DNA of 64,000 bases, from NCBI GenBank assembly GCA_022393335.1, contig JAJEKB010000411.1, positions 128,062-192,061 on the forward strand. Reading direction: 5' to 3'. A program made the translations under genes and the position numbers. Below, piece by piece: positions 11,024 through 23,670 of the stretch (positions within the stretch are counted from its first letter, which is position 1; each line of letters opens with the position of its first letter). This DNA comes from Macrotrachela quadricornifera. Its lineage: Eukaryota; Rotifera; Eurotatoria; Philodinida; Philodinidae. Below the pieces are notes generated by a model. The model did no database searches. It had not been told where the DNA came from and saw only the letters and a list, made by a program, of their open reading frames with translations.

Positions 11024-14000
11024 TTGTCCCTGATTTGTTCTATATTTGATGTTTTCTTTCTTAATACAACTGAATACAATGATAGGAAAATTGTATGTGT
11101 CTATACATATTCTTTTGCACTTATTGATGTTTGTTTATCTAAACGATCAATTCTGTACAAAAAAAATAAGCTGCTTCACTTTATTTTTCGTTAAAATGGC
11201 CGTTGTTAAGCATTTTAAGCAAGTGGTAACTGCATCACATATTATAAAAAAGAAATATTTCTAACAATAGTATGAAAGAGAAAAAAAAAGACTATGTATG
11301 TGGTTAACAAACTTCGTACAAAATAATTTTCAGATCAAATGATTATTAAATCAATTCTAATATTCTATTTGATTTTCTCGATAAGATTTTTTTGTAATTA
11401 CGGATAAAAAGAATATATGTGTATATAAATAATATCATTGGTTTTTCAATACAATAAAAGTTTTCAAATAAAAAAAGATTTAATTAATCATTTGATGTAT
11501 ATCTGTCTAGATATTCTCCTTTTGACAAATAGAATTACAAATGATTGGATGTATTAAAAATAGTTTTTCTTTTAAAAAAATTAATTATTGTATTCTTCTA
11601 CAGATCCTGTGAGTTCTATATACCTTATACTTTGTCTTGAATTGTGTTGGATTTGAAGAGGAGTAAACATTTTTAAAGAAAATAAATGATTGTTTGAAAT
11701 AAATTTTTGTGAAGTTCAATTAAAATTAATTGATTCAGTGTTCCAAATAATTCATTTTTCTCCAGGGCAATATTCGCTTAACATCAATCTTTCTTTGTTT
11801 GTACACGTATTCTACGCTTTATTATCAAAAGTAACATCTTTGTTACAAAATTCTTATTGGCTATATACAAATTTTGACGAACTTCATCATTGAAATTGTA
11901 CTAACTCTTTAGAACAGGCCTTCTTCTTATATCTAACCGTTTTAAGATTAGTACATCTATTTGTAACTTAAAATTTGAACAAATTCTCGTGAGATCCATA
12001 CAGAAAAGCTTAATTCTAACAAATAAACAGTCAAGTCTATGAATACTCTTGATTAACTTTTAAAATTTTTGTTTTTTTGTGATGAGTGTAGGTGATACTT
12101 TTGATCTGAAAAGAAATTTTCATATCTTATCGTTTCAGTAAACTGATCTTTTAAAAATCGTTTCCAATAGATATTATTAAATGAAAATAATTAAAATAAT
12201 TTTTAGCTCATTTATAATATTTGAAGATTAACCACAGATTATTGTTGACGTCTAAAATCTGTTCAATTTGTATTTAAACATGATGTAAAAGGATTCTATC
12301 ATTTTTTCAATTTATCCACAGATATTTTTTAAACAATGACTTCGCAACATATGATTTTCTCAAAGATGAATAACGATAATAATCGTTACTTGAAGAATTT
12401 TATTAATTTCCTAGTTATTAATTCATTACATTATGATAAAAGAAAATAATTTCATAAATAATGAAAATAAAAAATCATTATTTTAGTAAAAACTACCGGA
12501 TGATATTAAGCAACACGTCTAAGAACGAGAAAAAAAAGTCATGTAAATTATTTTCAACGTTCAAAAGAATAAATGAAAAATAATTGTAATTATACTTGAT
12601 TATTTAATAGAAATTTCAATCAGTTTGTTTCTTTTATACAACTTCTTACTAGCAGAAAAAATTACTGTTTTGCTAAATTTTTGTCAAAATAATAAGATTA
12701 GTAAATAATGGATTAAAATAGTTCCGATAGTTTAAATAATAATCTTTAACCGAAATAATTCAAGAAGAATTTTTAGTAAATATCTAGATTTATATTAAGT
12801 TTCCATAAATGCTATTCTGAATACTTCAAAAAATCAAAAACTTCACTCAAATTACGATAAGGAATCATACCAAGATTTCGGAGGATTTAATATCGATTTT
12901 CTGAGTTCGCCATGTAAAGTTCTAAAAATCGCATTTCTTTCTATTTTTGTAAAAAAACTATTGAAGAAAAATTCGTTTCTTTCGCTTTGAAGTGAGTAAC
13001 AATCTAAAATGCAAATCATAAGTATAAAATCTAGAAAAATAGTTCTGCTTTTCGACTACGTTATAATATAGGATAGTATCCAAGAATATTTTTGATTAAC
13101 CTGATATCTTCTTTGCACAACTATTTCTAGCTGTAGCTCTAAATAGAAAATCAACCTGATTTAAAGTTCTCCTCCTTCGACATTGAGGCTCTCGAACATT
13201 CCATTTAACTACATACTAGTACCAAAGATTGATGTATATCACTACAGTGGAATCAGTATGCTATTGCATAGACACTATAAGGACAAATAGTTGTTACTGA
13301 CTTGTCTAAGATTACTTAATTTTCAATAGTATTGAGGCCAGAAAGCAATATTTTGATGGTGTGTGTTAGACAACTCCATCACTCAACCGCAGCGACTTTT
13401 ATAACATTTAAATGATATTGATTTGAAAAGTTGATCAATTGTATTAATTTCTTTAAGTAATATTATTCTACATCAATACGAACATCATATATATAATATA
13501 CCTTATCGAATGGCAATATCTTTAATAACAATTTAGAGTAAATTATCAATTTGAGCTATTACGTTCTTTTTTTCGTTTTAAAAAAAATGTTTTTACTTAC
13601 ATAGATGATGAACTAAAGAAAACATCAGTAGCCACAGCTGACATTATTATTATTAATGATTGTTAATAAATTGTCATAATGTTCTTTATTTGATGTATCA
13701 ATGTCTTTTACTCATATATATGCATTTTTAATCAAATAACAGGATACCTTCTGTCTGCCAAACTACAACGTCAATTGGAAGACAAGTGAGATACTCTTGA
13801 TTTAACAATCGAAAAAAAAAAAGAAATGAATAAAAAAAAATGTCGCTGGATAGAGAAGTATGTTATAAGAAAGCAATAAGGGAGTGGAGAGCATTATTGT
13901 CGTTGTTATTGACATGCGCTCATATTTTTTTTCATGTACAAGGTTTCTCTCAAAATCGATTTTTTAAGATAATCAGAAATCACCTTTGAATAATTGACCA

Positions 14001-17000
14001 AAAAAATTTTTTCTCTCTTTTTATCATTTCAATGTCAAAAATCTTATTTAAAAAACAAATTTCTTAATTGATATTAAAATATTGACATTCGTATAATTAT
14101 CAAATTATATTTAATGAAAAACAAAACAAAAGAAAATATATATTTCATTCAATTTTTGAAAGGTAAATAATATTGTTTCATATAATCATAATTACATATT
14201 CATGTAAGTCAAAATATATTATATTTTTTAACGACACACGGCAAGTACAAAAAAAAATATTTTTATTTTGATTTCGTCAAACAAACGATAAAATTAATAG
14301 AATGAGAATCCTTGAGGGTGGTCGTTTTTTTCATCTCGAATGTCTTTATATCCAGTAATATTATCAATTATTGAAAAATAAAATTTAATCGTTATTATTT
14401 ATGATGCATGTACTTCATGTGAATGTTTTTATAATAATTATTATTTATAAATCTGTATGTATGAAACTTCTTGTCTTTTCTCTATAATTTCAAAAGGACA
14501 TTTTATAATATATTCAAATGTCTGACATATTTTTTAAAAAAAAAGTGCAAGATTCCACTTGAATAATTTAGTATTCATTATACTTAAAAGGTACGAAATT
14601 CTTTTCCTCTGAAAAGAATATGTGCATTATTATTGTAATATATTCCGATAATGTCGTAAACAGACATTTATTAGATCATATAAAATATTTAGATTATAAA
14701 AATATTTTTATGTATCAAATGTTTGAAATTTTTAATCTAAATCATTATTGTTCTTGTTTCATGAAAAAAGTTTGTCTTTGAAATATATGTACTATGTAAT
14801 TGCTTAAGTTGGTTGATTTGATGAATCTAGTTAAATAATATTATTTCTTATGTAGTCTGTACTCATTATCCATTCAATGAAAGTGAAAAAAGTTAAGACA
14901 AAAAAAAGGATTAAAAGATCTGATACATTTGTTTTCTAACTGTTTATGGATTTTTATTTATAATTGTCATTGACAAAACTGATTTAATTTTTGTTTTCCT
15001 AGTTGATATTTAGTGGAAATCGAATCAAATCAGATTTCGCTAGTTCGATGTGATTCATTTTCGATTTTTGATGTAGTAAGGCTACGTATAACAATTCGAA
15101 AAGCTGCGAAATTATATGCAATTAGGAAAATAAAAATATAGATTGTCTACTGAAATTACTAATACAAATGTTTGCTACAATTAATGAACAACAAGATCAA
15201 ATAGAAGCTTAGCATAGATATGAGTTATTCTGTAAAATTCAACAATTAATGTATCTTACTGATTTAAAATAGGAGAGATCTAATGAAAAATATTCAAATA
15301 GAAATCACGATTATTTTCTTTTTTTAAATTAGTTACATTGATATTAGCAACAATGACTCGATTCAAAATAATTGTAATACGATAATAAAGATTTTAATTG
15401 ATTATCGAATTGAAAACTTCTTTAATTGGATACAATTAAATAATTTATATTCAATCAAATTATAATTTGAAGTCTACACTATTATTAGTAGTTCATGTAG
15501 ATTTAAAGTATTAGATTAAATAAATAAGATAACGATAGTTTGAAATTCATTAACTGTATAAAGCATTGTAAAATCATCTAACTGCACGTGTTAATCCATT
15601 CACTACATGTCCAACTTCAAACAACTATTTACAGCATGATACTAAACATAGATATGACTTTAGCAGACGCACAAATATATGTATATACGGCCAGCTACTA
15701 TCACATCAATTGTATATAAAAGATTGTATTGCATTCAAGAATTTAACGTGGTATGTTTAAGGACAAACATTTATATCCTAGAGAAAAGTTTTTAAATACA
15801 ACTGCAGTTAACACCAATTCCAATCAAAAACTTTTTTTCGTAGGTAACAAATAGTTATATCGTATTCGGTGTATATATGGCCGCAACAAATCGTAGACTG
15901 ACATCAATTAATTAATGTTTCGTTCAAGTTTAATATGTTTATATTAGTCTTATAACTTATTTTCTACACACTTTTTATGAAAAATATATCTTGTTTTTTG
16001 TTTCTAGTCAAATAATGACAAAAACCTTCGATGGAAAGTGTTATGGAGGTAAAATACAATTATTAAACAAAAGAAACACGAAAAAATCACAAAGATAAAA
16101 AAGATTTTTATTAGTATTATATTACATATTGATAAAAAAAAAGCTTATATAATAAATTATTGTTCACTGTTACGACTTTTCATTGCATCTATCATATCGA
16201 ATGTCAGGAATGTTCTTCACTATGATGCAATCGTATGGCATCGTCCATAATTACAATGGAATATTTTTTGGAAAATAGAACAGTATTCAGTGACCATTTA
16301 AAGGCAATTATTTACGTTAATGAGCAGTGAATGTAAATGACAAAAAATCACGTACATTCTATCGATTATGGCTCGAGAAACTACCATTAGTTTCAGACAA
16401 AACCAGATCTTAGCAAGAGATCCTTGAAAGATAGCAATAAGTTAAATTTAATTCGAAAATACTATCTTTAAAAAATTGCAAACCATACATTCAGATTTTA
16501 GACATTTGAAAATGTTGAACCAGAATTCATCTCTTTCCTACTTGATACATTCGAAAAATATCATTAATTCTTTAATTTTTTGATGATGCCTTCAGCTAAT
16601 ACGCTTCATTAAGAGACATGACAATGATAAACTCAATCAATTGATAATTTAGATGTCTTCTAACCTTGTATATTTATCAAGGAACATGGAAATCAGATTA
16701 GTATCCATGATGCCATTACAATAGAGTATATATCGAATTCTTTCGAAGCTATCGAGAAACTTCTAGAAATACCGAATAGAAGTTTATAAGGTAACTGTTC
16801 AAAATATCCTAAAATAGTGCAAGAAATTTTCAACTTATGATTGAACAAAACTATTTTTGACTCATTTGTTATCACGACTATAGTTTGTGAATATTAAAAA
16901 AAATAGTTCCGATTCGATAAGCTTTCTATATTAGTTTCTAAAATATTTGTTTAACTGTAGAAAAATTTCTATTTATATGAAAACTAGATTTTCACTAGAT

Positions 17001-19959
17001 GATGTTCTTTTCATAATTTATCAGAGTTCAGTTTAGATGAAAACATGGTCTGTTGTCTACAAAAAAATAAACAATCAAATTTTCAAAATACTTTATTTTT
17101 CCCTGCTTGCATTATGCTTCTTTAACAGTCTGCATATCATCTAGTGCATCTCAAATGTAAGTGAATCATGCAGTTATGCATATGTCTGCTTCAACCTGCA
17201 TCACCCTACGATAGATAATTAAATGATGAAGAGAACAGAAAACTTATTTAATGTAATAGTGCCGCCGCACACAAATCAAATCTAAGGTGTATCTAACGCA
17301 AAAAGAGACGTGTGAAACTTCAGAAGTTCATACTTCACTTGCATTTCTGTTACCTCGAACACAGAATAACATGCAGGATAAAGAGGATTATTTTTCTAAT
17401 TTTCGAACAAATATGTCCTTCGAAACATTAGAAGAGTCGTCTCCTCTCATGATAGAACTTTCTTCTCAAATAAATGCAGCAGAAAACATATTAGAAAACA
17501 TCTTCTTTTGACAATTACTATTTTAATGTTTTCTGCAATGTAACAAGTCTTTCAAACATTTACATACACATGTATGTTAACATCTATAGTCAGTATGAAC
17601 AATATTTTGCTTTTACTGTTTTAGTGATGTCAGCGCGAGTGAGACAATTTATGAGCAAATAATAATAGGAAAGAAGGATTAGATAATTTTTTAATTAAAA
17701 GACATGCTCTGAGAAGATTGCAAAACTCCCCTGCACGCAAACACATAAGAAGCGAACAAATGACGTTTTCATAAGTTATTTTAGCATTTTTTGTGATTAG
17801 AGAGTATGCTCTTAAGAGTTCTTTTGTGTTTTCTTCAATTAGAATGATCATTCTTACAATCATAGGATATAGTTAACATGGCATATGCCATATGCCTAAA
17901 TATGCCATGCATGAAGAGATCTTTTTAAAATAGAAATATATTCTGTCAGATAGATTTGTTTATTATGTAAAATCTTGCTCTGTCTATGCACTTTCTTGTA
18001 GAGATTCAAACATCTTTTTGACACGAAAGACTATATTCCTGACTGAAGAAACGTACCCTCGAAGTGATGAATTTGGACCTGTTCTGTGAGATTCACCTTC
18101 TAAATTAGGCCTAAGCATAAATTTCTTGTCGTATCAAGACCAAAAATCGTTTTCGATAAAGAAGCAAAGACACCTAAATGCAGATAAGCTAAAAATTAAT
18201 AATAAACCTCGTGATACAATCTAGTTCGACTGGATTTCATCTATACTAATCAAAGATTGGTATAAGTAGCACATTTAATAACATTGATTCAGAAAATTTT
18301 AATTTCTCCTGGTGAATTATTTAATTATAAAAATAATACATGTTCTGAGTGATTTGTATAATTGTTTGAGCACAGTACTACTATAAATCCTACTTAGGTT
18401 AGAGTATATAATTTATTGTAGTGTTTGACAGATATTATTCTTATCAACGATGTTTTCTTTTTTATGTGTTAATATATTATGTACTTCTTTCTCATGATAC
18501 AAACACAGATAAGTAACAAAAATTTATGTACTAACTGTGTATTGAATATAAGAGGGTTGAAACTACTAAAAAAATACGACTCTTTCCAGATTCTAAAGGT
18601 GATCATTTTGGATTTCTTTCTAATTGAAGTCATTCGGAAAGAAACTCTATACAATGATACAAAGAGATCGAAAACTATCAAAATTTTTATATCTTGATCA
18701 AAACTAATATTTCAATGTAATACTTCTGATCATGTTCGTATAAAAATTTGAGAATTATAATCATTATAAAAGAAAAAATTTAACCACTAAAGTTCCATCA
18801 ATAGTGCAGCTATATTAAATGACTTCATGGAGATATTTTTCAGATGCTCTACTTTGTACTTTTCATCGACATGATTATTAATAAAGGATTTTTCTTTTAT
18901 AGATCTTAAAATAGATTGTAAAAAGTTAATAAATTGACAGTAAATCTGTTTCATTTTGGGATAACCATAATATTAGTAAAAATAAAGAACAGTAACATAT
19001 ATAAATATTATACTACTATAAATGTCACATGTAGAAGAGAGATCAAAGCGTATGAAAATTATTCTTTTTTTATTTACTGTTCCATTCTCAATTGTAAAAC
19101 GAATTCTAAACTAATGATCACTAAAATTTTAAGAAAAACAAATTTAAATCAGGCACCTTCCTGGCTAAGTAAATCCACTTTCAATCAATAGATAAAATGT
19201 CGAATTAAGAATAATAATAGTTAACAATGTTATATCTTTCCACATTTTCATACATTGAAATATTCACTTTCGATATACTACGTTTGTCATTACTCACATG
19301 AGTCTCTCACTACATTGCTGATTTTTAGCTCATATAATGCATTGCATAGTTAGTACAACACATAATAAATTATCAAGATAATGTACATTATCTTGATATC
19401 ATGCAGACAAGGCAATAATATTTTCTTACAAAACTTTCTAAATTATTTCAAATATTTCCTTCATATCCCGTCATTATCAAAAAAAAAAAACAATTTTCAA
19501 TATTGATTAATTTTGAAAAACTATTACTATATTTTAATTATAATTCAAGATAAGAAGCAATGACAATTATCAAATTATAGAAAATTATAGTATAAAAATA
19601 AGAAACTCATCTTATAATAAATAGATGTCGCTCGTGACCAAAAACTATTTTCAATAAGTAAAAAAGATTTTTAATAGTATACTTCTTTTTTTTATCTTAA
19701 TATGGATAACAACTAAGATTATCATTTTTAGATTCATATTTGAATGGAAGATTTTTGATAAGTAGATCAAACCAATCCAAATTTGTTTGCTTTTTTTTTG
19801 AGAGAAAAAAAATAGATAAATACGGTAAATAATAACTGTAATTATATATATATAAGAACGACGTCAATGTACTTTCCAGTGTATTACTATTGATTTAACA
19901 GGAAAAAAGCATGTTAGACAAATGTTTTCTCTTAATTTTAATTAATATAGTCAAACAAG
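11024..19959. other. Long (8.9 kb) stretch without a supportable gene
   Basis: No gene can be supported. The stretch is AT-rich with many stops in all frames. Two short exon-like islands with good acceptor and donor signals (13743-13785 and 16008-16048, + strand) and isolated open frames at 17287-17511 and 17630-17863 may be remnants or parts of a long-intron gene; see findings. A perfect 28-bp palindrome lies at 19371-19398. Its length contrasts with the compact genes around it. Confidence 0.45.
19371..19398. repeat. Perfect 28-bp palindrome
   Basis: The sequence tatcaagataatgt|acattatcttgata equals its own reverse complement over 28 bases, centred on gtac. It is AT-rich but not a simple (AT)n run, so chance is less likely. 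It may form a cruciform, be a dimeric protein site, or be the end-to-end remnant of a small fold-back element. Confidence 0.85.
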
Positions 19960-20453
19960 ATGGGTAATGCACTAACATCAATACCAAATACTGTTTCATT
20001 ACCAATATTTGGTGTCGGTTTAACGACACTTTGTTTAAGTCTATGTTTTTGTTGTTATTTATGGCGGTTAGTTTTATTTTATTTAAAGAAAAGACAAAAA
20101 TTATATTAATATATTTAATAAAAAAAATTTTAGACTTAGACGGGATACATTTCGAGAAAAAGGCTATCGAAAAGATCAATATATGCGATGTAAAGTAAAA
20201 AATTCCGTAAGATTTTTTTTTTTGTTCTTTTTTTTTATAAAAGAAAAATGAAATTCTCTTTTTTTTTAAGAGTTGTGTTATTTGTTTTGATGATTTTTAT
20301 GAAGATGAAGAAATAGCCGTATGTCCATGTGAACATGCATTTCATAAACGTTGTTTATCACCATGGTTACAACAAAATTGTACATGTCCAATGTGTAATA
20401 TGTGTATTAAACCGGAAATATCTGGTTCATGCCAATTACCTGATATGCTTTAG
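19960..20453 (+). CDS. Small membrane RING-H2 E3 ligase, RNF24/RNF122-like
   Basis: A probable membrane-bound E3 ubiquitin ligase. Exons: 19960-20066, 20134-20206, 20271-20453; 120 aa. After a short N-terminus (MGNALTSIPNTVS) comes one hydrophobic membrane segment (about residues 14-34, LPIFGVGLTTLCLSLCFCCY), then a basic linker, then a RING-H2 domain in the last exon: CVIC, then CPCEHAFHKRC with the two zinc-binding histidines, then CTCPMC. The order short N-terminus, single TM with FCCY, basic linker and RING near the C-terminus is that of RNF24/RNF122, which sit in endomembranes. MGN at the start would also allow N-myristoylation (inference). An acceptor-like ttaatatag ends 9 nt before the ATG. 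Family assignment is good; exact orthology is not decided. Confidence 0.88.
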
Positions 20454-22106
20454 ATTAATATTTGAATCTCTATTTTATTTTTTAATACACTCATTTAGTC
20501 AGTTACATAGAGAAAAACATAACAAACAAAAAAGAAAAAAAGAAAGTCATTAAACACATCTATGTATATATTGACATATATATATATATGAAAATCTGTT
20601 TGTTTTATTTTATAAATCAATAGATATCTTCTTCATTTTTGTTGTTGTTGTTGTAATTATATTTTCGTTCTCATTTGACACTCATTCTTTGTATATTAAA
20701 TGTTTTATTTTATTTTATTTTATTTTATGAAAATATAATGCTCAAAGTTGAATAATAGCAATATTTTTTTATTTAATCTTAGAAGTTAAATCAATTTCGC
20801 ATTTATAAATAAAATTTAATAATTTAAAATTATATTTTTATCTACATTTATTTTTAAATATTTAAAATTTTTCATATATAACAAAATTTTTATAATATAT
20901 ACGTCGTTAATTTATCTTTATTGTTTCTTTATAATAAAAACTAAATGAATAAGAAATACATAAATATCTTATAGAATAATAGAATTTGTTAATTAAAAAG
21001 AAATTAATTATATAACATATTTCTTTTCTTTTTTTCTATTTAAAAATGTATTTATATTAAGTTTATAAAATACTAAAAAAAGAAAATAAAAGACTCTAAG
21101 TATCTTATTAATGCTTATGAATAATTGGAAATGTTCTTGTAAACCATGATCAATCTGATTTTAAATTTGCATATCCGATTGGAAATTTCTTTGTAATGAT
21201 GTTAATAGGCTTTTTATATCAATCAACGTTGGATATGCATTAAACTACCGTATCATGAACATTATTTCTATTACGAATAGAATAGTCGTTTAGAAATAAT
21301 ATTTTGTATTTAATTTTATTATTAATTCCATCTATTAAACATTAGTGAAATTTATATTTTTAATGAAATATTAAATTGATATCATAAAAATGTAATTTTT
21401 TTGTTTCCTCTATTTAGTTTACAAAACATTTTAGTATCCTAGATACAAAAAAATGTTCTCGAAAGTAAAAACTATCACACATTAAAATGTTATTAGTAAT
21501 AAGAAAGAATATCAATTGATCTATCCTATTAGTACATCAGATATTAATGGTATGATATTATTATAAAAGATTTTCATTGATATTAAAATAATTCGCAGCA
21601 TCAAAAATCAGTTTCTTGTTATTATTGTATTTGTCTTTTTCTTTTCTTTTAGAATTAGATAAGATCATATGTCTAAAAGAAATATTAGTACAGATTTTCC
21701 AAACGATTAGTCCTATCTAAAAGATATAAATATGTTATTATTACCTATAAAGAATAGAAAGAAGATATATTATGAGCTTAATAACTCATCTTTTTTTCAA
21801 AATGAGCTTAGAAAACTTTATTAATCATTTGCTATAAAAAAAAAAGAATTCAACATTTTTTTCCTATGAAATGTTCCTGAATATAATAAACAAAAAAAAA
21901 ACATATCAATTATTTCACACAATCAAGCTATTACATTCAGAATTAAATACATCTTAAAATTATCAATCAAATATGTTGTCAATTTACTATATAATTTCTA
22001 TATCTTTAATTTTATCACAAAATGTCAATTGATAATCTATACAAAAATGAGCAATATTATCTCAAAAAGAAAAATATATATATAAAAGAAACAAGACTAC
22101 ATAATT
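20454..22106. other. Intergenic, 3' UTR and AT-rich spacer
   Basis: This lies between the convergent RING gene (+) and coiled-coil gene (-). It has a (TA)n run near 20575-20588, a (TTTTA)n tract near 20703-20730 and possible poly(A) signals, but no gene. Confidence 0.55.
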
Positions 22107-23400
22107 CTACATAGGACTTTTTTTAACATTAAGATGTTTATTTTTTGTAATAGATGATTTAGGACCAGCTGCATGTGGATCATTCATAAATGTTCGCATA
22201 TATGATCGATGTATTTCACGTAATTCATCACGTAGACGCATACGTACTTTTGAATCTTTAACTAAATTTTGACCTAAATGATTTTCAATAAGTGGACGAA
22301 CTTGTTTTTCACTTGGTCGATGATCAAACGATGTTTGAGATTTATCACGAAGATATTCACATAATGCTGGATAACGTGGAATTTCAAGTAAATAAGTTTT
22401 TGCATTTTTATTTCTTGTTGCTTTATTTTTTATAACATTTTGTAAAGCTAATGGTAAACTAGTCATGCCATTATCTTCATCATTATGTTCATTAGCTAAA
22501 ATATATCAAAATTTATATCTTCGAATAAATCCACGAAAATTATTAACTACTGAAGAGTATCCAAAAGTAGTGATGAAAGTATCTTATTTTCTTATAGAAA
22601 GCTTGAGGAAAAAATCTCTTTTTTTATGCTATTTAAACACTCTTCAACTAATAACATAATAATAAAATAGAAGATAGAAACTATTTTTGTTGAAAACTTA
22701 ACTATCNNNNNNNNNNNNNNNNNNNNNNNNNNNNNNNNNNNNNNNNNNNNNNNNNNNNNNNNNNNNNNNNNNNNNNNNNNNNNNNNNNNNNNNNNNNNNN
22801 NNNNNNNNNNNNNNNNNNNNNNNNNNNNNNNNNNNNNNNNNNNNNNNNNNNNNNNNNNNNNNNNNNNNNNNNNNNNNNNNNNNNNNNNNNNNNNNNNNNN
22901 NNNNNNNNNNNNNNNNNNNNNNNNNNNNNNNNNNNNNNNNNNNNNNNNNNNNNNNNNNNNNNNNNNNNNNNNNNNNNNNNNNNNNNNNNNNNNNNNNNNN
23001 NNNNNNNNNNNNNNNNNNNNNNNNNNNNNNNNNNNNNNNNNNNNNNNNNNNNNNNNNNNNNNNNNNNNNNNNNNNNNNNNNNNNNNNNNNNNNNNNNNNN
23101 NNNNNNAATGATGATGACTTAATTTATCTTTTAATTTTTTATTTACTTCTTGTAATTGTTTATATTTTCGATAAATTTGATACACATATTTTTCATTTAT
23201 TTCATTATATGCATTAATTATTTCATCAGTTAATTCATAAAGTTTTTCAATACGTTTTCGTGCTTTTATATCAATTAATTGTGAAGCTAAAATAGAAACA
23301 AAATAATCACTAAAATAAAGAAAATTATTTTAAATTTATTAAAAAAAGAACCTGATTGAGACATAGGCGATAATCGTTTTGTAGTTGTGCGTTTTCCCAT
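22107..23400 (-). CDS. Unrecognised coiled-coil protein, interrupted by an assembly gap
   Basis: I do not recognise it securely. Visible exons: 23400-23352 (start MGKRTTTKRLSPMSQ), 23286 down to the gap edge at 23107, and a last exon 22495-22107. The gap 22707-23106 hides part of the gene, so the order across it is inferred from strand and phase. Exon 2 is charged and helical (ARKRIEKLYELTDEIINAYN, then a Lys/Gln/Leu-rich stretch to KKLKDKL), a likely coiled coil. The last exon holds a compact region: LPLALQNVIKN, IPRYPALCEYLRDKS, then RPLIENHLGQNLVKDS and a basic helix RLRDELREIHRSY, ending about 30 residues later. A BEN-like DNA-binding fold crossed my mind for this region but only at a weak, unproven level. 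The gene starts 270 bp from MDM1 in the opposite direction, so a shared promoter is possible. Confidence 0.65.
22707..23106. other. Assembly gap (400 N)
   Basis: Exactly 400 undetermined bases, inside the minus-strand coiled-coil gene. Real gap length is unknown. Confidence 1.
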
Positions 23401-23670
23401 AGTGCAATTGAAATTAAGTGAAATAATGTTTAAAAAAAAAGTTCTTTGTTGATTTTGTTTTATCAATAGATGTCAGGATTGAATATATATATTTTATTTT
23501 AGATAATTTATTTAAATAGAAAATAAAAACAAGACAGATATTTTAAATTTAAATATTTCTTTTTATAAATGATAAGGAAATTTATTCGAACAGAATACGT
23601 TGATATGACAACGAAATGATTTATGATGACATTTTTTTGATAGTTGTTAAATTTTTTTCTAAACCACAAA
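23401..23670. promoter_or_regulatory. Head-to-head intergenic region, candidate bidirectional promoter
   Basis: Only 270 bp separates the start codons of the minus-strand coiled-coil gene (ATG at 23400) and the plus-strand MDM1 gene (ATG at 23671). It is AT-rich and holds no other feature. Shared regulation is inferred from the arrangement alone. Confidence 0.5.

Noticed and set aside
17287..17863. Open frames at 17287-17511 (+) and 17630-17863 (-) as genes or transposase remnants
   Set aside because: Composition is slightly less AT-rich than around, but I recognise no motif and see no convincing splice-linked exons.
20703..20730. (TTTTA)n tract as a CRISPR-like or regulatory repeat
   Set aside because: Simple-sequence microsatellite in AT-rich DNA; the window is eukaryotic and no spacer structure exists.
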